Shown here: positions 59,463 to 64,000 of the stretch, piece after piece
Layout: the number at the start of each line of letters is the position of its first letter
Position numbering within the stretch: position 1 is the first letter of the stretch
Assembly (NCBI RefSeq): GCF_047501465.1
Contig: NZ_JAZDRL010000002.1
Location: 1,116,001-1,180,000 of the forward strand
DNA: 64,000 bases
DNA from: Pseudochelatococcus sp047501465
Lineage (GTDB): Bacteria > Pseudomonadota > Alphaproteobacteria > Rhizobiales > Beijerinckiaceae
Direction: 5' to 3'
Translations under genes and position numbers: made by a program
Notes under the pieces: model-generated
Seen by the model: the letters and a program-made list of their open reading frames with translations, nothing else
The model's database searches: none
Told to the model about the DNA's origin: nothing

Positions 59463-62174
59463 CTAACTTACCTCAAGCCGTACAAGTCGCACACCAATAT
59501 CATCTGGATCGGGACGTGAAGTGAAGCCAAGTTGGGCGCACATTGCGAGCATCATCGTGTTTTCACGCAGCACCTGTCCCTCAATTGCTTTTAGTCCTTC
59601 GGCCTTGGCGTATTCTATGATTGAGCTCATCAGAAGCCAGCCAAGTCCTTTTCCGCGCATGTCGGTGCGCGTCATGATGCCATATTCACCAATATCGTAA
59701 CTGGCATCAGCATGAAGACGTACGGCGCCTAGCATGTCGCCGGTTGCTTCATCAATTGCTACAAAAGCCATGGCACGACCATAATCGAGTTGGGTCAGTC
59801 GTGCGATAAAAGTGTGGCTGAAATCCTTGATAGGGGTAAAGAAGCGCAGTCTTAGATCATCCGGCGTCACCCGCGTGAAAAACGTGCGGAACATCTCTTC
59901 ATCTTCGGGCCGTACTGGCCGAAGCAAAATTGGTGTGCCCTCGGAGAGAACGACACTGCGCTCCCACTCCTGCGGATAGGGGCGGATCGCAAAGCGAGGA
60001 TGCCCCGATGGCCCCTTCGTCTTTGCAGAGAAAGTTGCGACCTTCACACGGCCATCAACGGCAATTACGCCGGTATGATCCGCAAGGAGAGGATTGATAT
60101 CAAGCTCACGCACTTCGGGCAGATCAGCTGCTAGTTGTGCGAGTTTGACCAGCGTCAACGCCACAGCGCTTTCGTCGGCGGCAGGTACATCGCCGTAGGC
60201 CTTGAGGCGGCGCGAGACGCGGGTGCGCGCAATTAAATCTTCGGCCAGCCGCAGATCCAGTGGTGGTAGGGCCAGTGCCTTATCGTTGATGACTTCCACC
60301 GCAGTGCCGCCACGTCCAAATACGATAATCGGCCCGAATGTCGGATCATCAGTAATACCGGCGATTAATTCGCGCGTTTTGGGGCGCACCATCATTGGGT
60401 GAATGGTAATGCCTGTAATGCAAGCATCCGGGCGAAGGCGGGCGGCGCGTTCCAGAATATCGGTTGCAGCTTCGCGCACAGCTTGCGCACTTGCAAGATT
60501 AAGGCGCACGCCACCGATTTCGGATTTATGGATGATATCCGGTGAGAGAATTTTTACGGCTACAGGTAGCCCCTGTGCCAGGAAATGCTCGGCTGCTAGC
60601 GCAGCTTCTTCTGCGTTGTGTGCCAGTCGTAGCGGTGTGATCGGGATTTGATAGGCATCGAATAAGCGCACGACCTCTAGCGGATCGAGCCACGTGCGCC
60701 CTGATGCAAGTGCACCTTGAACGACAGCACGCGCAGCTTCAATATCAGGTTGGAAGTCAGCGGGCAGGCTGGGAGGTGTTTCCATCAGTTGCGCCAGAGC
60801 TTCACGGTAACGCACAAGATGCGTGAATCCGCGCACGGCATCTGCTTCATTCGCGTAATTGGGGATATGCGCTGCATCGAACAGGCGTGCTGCTTCTCCA
60901 CCGTCGCCATACCATACGGTGAGCACAGGTTTGCTGGTATGACGTTGTCGGCGATAGTTCGCAGTTGTTTCGATAACCGCACGTGCTACATCTGCGGATG
61001 ATGCTGAGCCTAGAGGCACATTCAGTACGAGTACGCCATCGTTGGAGTTATCATTGAGCACATGTTGTAACGCTATGGCGTAGCGTGCTGCGTCAGAATC
61101 TCCACCAAGATCGATAGGATTTGAGCGCGACCATCCATGAGGGAGCGCGCGATCCAGCATCCCTAACGTTGAGGGAGAGAGCGATGCCAAAATCCCGCCG
61201 AAGTCAATCAAGCGATCAACTGTTAACGTTGCAATGCCGCCGCCATTTGTCACAATGGCCAGACGCTTTCCTGGAAATGGGCGAACGCGCCCCAATGTCT
61301 CGGCGGCAGAGAAAAGCTCGTCCAGATCTATAACGCGAAGCAGACCGGCACGTCGAAAGGCGGCTCCATAAACGGCATCAGAAGTTGCGAGTGATGCTGT
61401 GTGGGTATCATGTACATGTTGATGGAGTTTATGACGGCCTGACTTGATTACCACCACCGGCTTGGCACGTGCGGCAAGACGGGCGGCTGACATAAACTTG
61501 CGGGCATCCTGTACCGATTCAACATAGAGCAGAATGGCGCGCGTGTGACGGTCGAGCGCGAAGTAATCCAGTAGATCGCCGAAGTCGACATCGATCTGAT
61601 CGCCGATACTGGCAACGGCTGAAAAACCAACAGCATTCTGGCGGGCCCACTCGATGACACCTGCCGCAAGCGCTCCGGATTGGCTAATGAGCGCAAGATC
61701 GCCCGTTTGCGGTGTGCTACCTGTATAGCTGGCATTTAGCTTTGCATGAGGGGCAATCAGGCCGATGCTATTGGGGCCTATCAGACGCAGGCTATAACGC
61801 CGGGCGGCTATCTTAACCTGATGCAGCAGGGATGACTTATCCGCTTGTGGGCTAATATCCAATCCTTCTGCAACAATCACTGCGCCGCTGATACCCTTCG
61901 CCCCGACCTGCTTCACATTGGCAAGAACGTTATTTCGGGAAGAGGCAATGATCGCAAGATCAGGCTTGAAAGATAGCTCATCTAGTGACTTTACGCATTC
62001 AAAGCCGGAAAGAACTTGTGATTTTTGCGAGCTTACCAAGCCAAGAGCGCCGGGAAATCCGCCCTGTATGAGGTTGGAAGCAATCTTCCCAATCAGGTCC
62101 TGATTGGATGCTGCATCCGCAATAATCACGACGGAACGAGGAGCGAAGAGACGTTCTAGGCGGAAAGTGCTCAT
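59463..62174 (-). CDS. Pat-type acyl-CoA synthetase (NDP-forming) / GNAT acetyltransferase
   Basis: A 903-residue fusion. Residues 1 to about 470 are the CoA-binding and ligase domains of NDP-forming acyl-CoA synthetase (LIGPNSIGLIAPHAKLNASY, LISQSGALAAGVIEWARQNA and VTNGGGIATLTVDRL). Residues about 480-710 are the ATP-grasp part (LPVAVKILSPDIIHKSEIGG, and IVFGRGGTAVEVINDKAL). The last 165 residues are a GNAT domain (RFFTPIKDFSHTFIARLTQL, and GKGLGWLLMSSIIEYAKAEG). Homologues (Pat/YfiQ) acetylate lysines such as that in acetyl-CoA synthetase. Whether the ligase part is active cannot be told from sequence alone. Confidence 0.92.
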   Translation of the reverse strand: MSTFRLERLFAPRSVVIIADAASNQDLIGKIASNLIQGGFPGALGLVSSQKSQVLSGFECVKSLDELSFKPDLAIIASSRNNVLANVKQVGAKGISGAVIVAEGLDISPQADKSSLLHQVKIAARRYSLRLIGPNSIGLIAPHAKLNASYTGSTPQTGDLALISQSGALAAGVIEWARQNAVGFSAVASIGDQIDVDFGDLLDYFALDRHTRAILLYVESVQDARKFMSAARLAARAKPVVVIKSGRHKLHQHVHDTHTASLATSDAVYGAAFRRAGLLRVIDLDELFSAAETLGRVRPFPGKRLAIVTNGGGIATLTVDRLIDFGGILASLSPSTLGMLDRALPHGWSRSNPIDLGGDSDAARYAIALQHVLNDNSNDGVLVLNVPLGSASSADVARAVIETTANYRRQRHTSKPVLTVWYGDGGEAARLFDAAHIPNYANEADAVRGFTHLVRYREALAQLMETPPSLPADFQPDIEAARAVVQGALASGRTWLDPLEVVRLFDAYQIPITPLRLAHNAEEAALAAEHFLAQGLPVAVKILSPDIIHKSEIGGVRLNLASAQAVREAATDILERAARLRPDACITGITIHPMMVRPKTRELIAGITDDPTFGPIIVFGRGGTAVEVINDKALALPPLDLRLAEDLIARTRVSRRLKAYGDVPAADESAVALTLVKLAQLAADLPEVRELDINPLLADHTGVIAVDGRVKVATFSAKTKGPSGHPRFAIRPYPQEWERSVVLSEGTPILLRPVRPEDEEMFRTFFTRVTPDDLRLRFFTPIKDFSHTFIARLTQLDYGRAMAFVAIDEATGDMLGAVRLHADASYDIGEYGIMTRTDMRGKGLGWLLMSSIIEYAKAEGLKAIEGQVLRENTMMLAMCAQLGFTSRPDPDDIGVRLVRLEVS

Positions 62175-62535
62175 CGTAGTTCCGTAAATTGGCGCGACAC
62201 TGTTGGTTCAGGATCGAGCGATAGGCAATGGGGGCATTATAGTTGAACAGCCCAATCAAAGCTATGGTTTGAATGGAGATGGATTTAGTAAGCTCAGAAA
62301 TCATATGGAACCATTCCTACGCAACAGCGCGCATGCATCCATGACTTATGGATGTTCGCGATTGTTGGTATCGGTTTAACTGGGCTTGCGCTTATGCCTC
62401 ATGGATGCCCTATTACCATTGAGAATGGTGCCGTTGGCCTGAACGTATTGCCGTGATGAAGCGGCTTAGGTTATGCGTTCTGGTCGGGCAACCAGCATTT
62501 GATAACGCATATGAAAATGCGGGAAGGATGAGTTG
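62175..62535. other. intergenic region before the SIMPL-domain gene
   Basis: About 360 bases between divergent genes. No gene, RNA or strong hairpin is seen; it presumably holds both promoters. Confidence 0.4.
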
Positions 62536-63324
62536 ATGATGTTCACTGCGAATTTGAGCCGGAATCTGAAATCGAACCGCCGTGCTGCGATTGCTGCTCT
62601 TGTGGGAGGGGCGCTGATCGGCGTAGTGGCATTGCCGCTTGCAGCGCGCGCTCAAACTGGCGTGGATAATCGTGAATCACCAAGAATTATCACGGTGACG
62701 GGGGAGGGCGTTGTTCAGGCGACGCCGGATATTGCGAGCGTACTCGTGGGTGTGGTAACGCAAGCCAAAACAGCACGCGATGCTGTTAGCGAGAATACAA
62801 CGGCAACCAGTGCAGTAATTGAGGCATTTCAAAAGGCTTCCATTGAGCCACGCGACTTGGCCACGAGCGGTTTCTCGGTACAGCCGCGCTATATCTATCC
62901 CAAGAATGGAAGCGATGAAGCGCCGCGGATTGATGGTTACGAAGTGCGCAACACGCTCACCATTCGGGTGCGGGATCTGACCAGGCTAGGAAGCATTCTT
63001 GATACAGCCATTAATACGGGTTCAAACCAGATTGGCGGCATTAGTTTTGATGTAGCCGACGATACGGCCTTGCTGGATAAAGCACGCGGACAGGCGATTG
63101 AAGATGCGCGGCGGAAAGCGGAAATATTCGCCAAAGCTGCAGGAGTGAATTTAGGCCGGGTGATTGCTATTGATGGCGGAAATTTTGGACGCCCACAGCC
63201 GCGCGGTATGATGTTGCAGGCCGCGCGTGCAGACGCATTTTCCGCCAAGGCAGCCGTACCAGTTGAAGCGGGTGAGCAGGAGTTTCGCGCGTCTGTATCC
63301 GTGACATGGGAGCTGGCGGACTAG
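62536..63324 (+). CDS. SIMPL-domain (DUF541) periplasmic protein
   Basis: A 262-residue exported protein. A signal peptide (AIAALVGGALIGVVALPLAA, cleavage near ARAQ) is followed by the SIMPL domain: PRIITVTGEGVVQATPDIAS, ATSAVIEAFQKASIEPRDLA, TSGFSVQPRYIYP and YEVRNTLTIRVRDLTRLGSI, ending VPVEAGEQEFRASVSVTWEL. Such proteins (for example BP26 of Brucella, a periplasmic immunogen) form oligomeric channels or rings; their function is unclear. AAGGA lies seven bases before the ATG. Its TAG stop is completed by repeat copy E. Confidence 0.9.
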   Translation: MMFTANLSRNLKSNRRAAIAALVGGALIGVVALPLAARAQTGVDNRESPRIITVTGEGVVQATPDIASVLVGVVTQAKTARDAVSENTTATSAVIEAFQKASIEPRDLATSGFSVQPRYIYPKNGSDEAPRIDGYEVRNTLTIRVRDLTRLGSILDTAINTGSNQIGGISFDVADDTALLDKARGQAIEDARRKAEIFAKAAGVNLGRVIAIDGGNFGRPQPRGMMLQAARADAFSAKAAVPVEAGEQEFRASVSVTWELAD

Positions 63325-63470
63325 GATACGCTAATCTTCACATTATGGTAGTCGATAAATGGAGGCTCTCGGTGTGTCCAAAGCTCATGGACTAGATCCA
63401 CTTCGCTTTGGTTATCGAAAGCCACCATTTTCGTCACGTCTTGATGTGAATTGATGCACCCTTAAGCCTT
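63325..63470 (+). repeat. dispersed intergenic repeat, divergent copy E
   Basis: Begins at the TAG stop with GATACGCTAATCTTCACAT, then TATGGTAGTCGATAAATGG. Later come ACCATTTTCGTCACG, TGATGTGAATTGATGCACCC and a CCTTTTT end. The order of motifs equals copy D but the sequence is more diverged. Confidence 0.65.
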
Positions 63471-63678
63471 TTTGATCGACCAGGGTAATGTATGGTCGTT
63501 TTTCAGGTGGATTGCTTATTCCGTAAGGCATCACGAAAAGACGCATGACAGGCTTGTTATCCTGCGCGGTTTTCGCCACTTCTAAAATGATATAAACAGT
63601 GTAGCGTAGTGCGTTGGCTTTTTTATCATGCTGGCGTCTTATACCAGTTCTGCTATTCGCATGTTTTAAGGGGTTGTG

Positions 63679-64000
63679 ATGCCAGCTTATCGTTCCCGAA
63701 CCACCACGCACGGTCGCAACATGGCGGGCGCGCGCGGACTGTGGCGTGCAACGGGTATGAAGGATAGCGATTTCGGTAAGCCGATTATTGCCGTCGTCAA
63801 TTCCTTCACCCAGTTTGTGCCGGGGCATGTGCATCTGAAAGATCTTGGCCAGCTTGTTGCGCGGGAGATTGAGCAGGCAGGCGGCGTTGCCAAGGAATTC
63901 AACACCATTGCTGTTGATGATGGTATCGCCATGGGGCATGACGGCATGCTTTATAGCTTGCCATCGCGTGAGATCATTGCGGATTCTGTCGAGTACATGG
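63679..64000 (+). CDS. ilvD: dihydroxy-acid dehydratase, N-terminal part
   Basis: The first 107 residues of a protein cut by the window edge. MPAYRSRTTTHGRNMAGARG then LWRATGMKDSDFGKPIIAVV, NSFTQFVPGHVHLKDLGQLV and KEFNTIAVDDGIAMGHDGML are the conserved start of IlvD. It makes 2-oxo acids for valine, leucine and isoleucine with an iron-sulfur cluster; the first cluster Cys would lie just beyond the window. AAGGGG is five bases before the ATG. Confidence 0.95.
   Translation, partial: MPAYRSRTTTHGRNMAGARGLWRATGMKDSDFGKPIIAVVNSFTQFVPGHVHLKDLGQLVAREIEQAGGVAKEFNTIAVDDGIAMGHDGMLYSLPSREIIADSVEYM

Noticed and set aside
1..64000. CRISPR array or rRNA operon
   Set aside because: No regularly spaced direct repeats and no rRNA sequence were seen; the dispersed repeats are far apart.

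Overview
The window looks like chromosomal DNA of an alphaproteobacterium of the order Hyphomicrobiales (Rhizobiales), near the Brucella/Bartonella side. The evidence is gene content: MotC beside MotB, a DUF1476 ATPase-inhibitor gene upstream of purC-purS-purQ-purL, bolA-grxD, a TIGR02302 protein, etfB-etfA-hbd, a DnaA-like HTH gene overlapping a DUF6456 gene, psd-pssA, and maf-yacG-tRNA-Phe. I cannot name a species. Core genes have moderate GC; some accessory stretches are clearly AT-rich.

Layout. 1-3.3 kb: a 5'-truncated hydrolase-like ORF and two convergent VOC ring-cleaving dioxygenases, one fused to an esterase. 3.4-10.5 kb: a leftward flagellar operon fliF / FliH-like / motB / motC / fliK / lytic transglycosylase, with a canonical TTAA-N7-TTAA CtrA-type site just upstream of fliF. 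10.9-13.9 kb: a TPR protein, two divergent DUF465 small proteins, a carboxylesterase and the ATPase-inhibitor gene. 14.4-19.6 kb: purine synthesis (purC, purS, purQ, purL), then bolA and grxD. 19.7-31.4 kb: tlpA, a LptM-like lipoprotein, lysA, hemF, trmL, TIGR02302, a HIG1-like protein, cobalamin adenosyltransferase, rhomboid protease, etfBA and hbd. The argH gene expected between tlpA and the lipoprotein is absent. 31.6-36.7 kb: the DUF6456 and DnaA-like regulators, two uncharacterised proteins, sodB. 36.7-45.3 kb: an ABC-F ATPase, an intergenic region with DnaA boxes, a nucleotide-sugar dehydrogenase, a Crp/Fnr regulator, psd, pssA, maf, yacG and tRNA-Phe.

45.3-52.7 kb is a decayed integrated element lying between tRNA-Phe and tRNA-Ile2. 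It has an integrase that lacks a catalytic arginine and has a frameshifted N-terminus, a broken IS3-family insertion sequence with both ends visible, a frameshifted phage lysozyme, a frameshifted small membrane gene, a multiply frameshifted orphan, one intact AT-rich orphan of 510 residues, and a degraded second IS3-type transposase. 53.3-58.2 kb is a nucleoside-type (BMP family) ABC transporter. It is followed by a second AT-rich orphan (326 aa), a Pat-type acyl-CoA synthetase/acetyltransferase, a SIMPL-domain protein and the start of ilvD.

Two families of repeated intergenic DNA run through the core. One is a roughly 150-bp element, usually starting at the stop codon of the preceding gene; in three genes its first bases supply the TAG stop. 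The other is a set of AAAAGCG-type hairpins, some flanked by GATGC arms. The least explained material is the orphan genes at 48.7, 50.2 and 58.4 kb, the 150-bp repeat family, and the DnaA-box-like sites at 33.2 and 38.9-39.2 kb.
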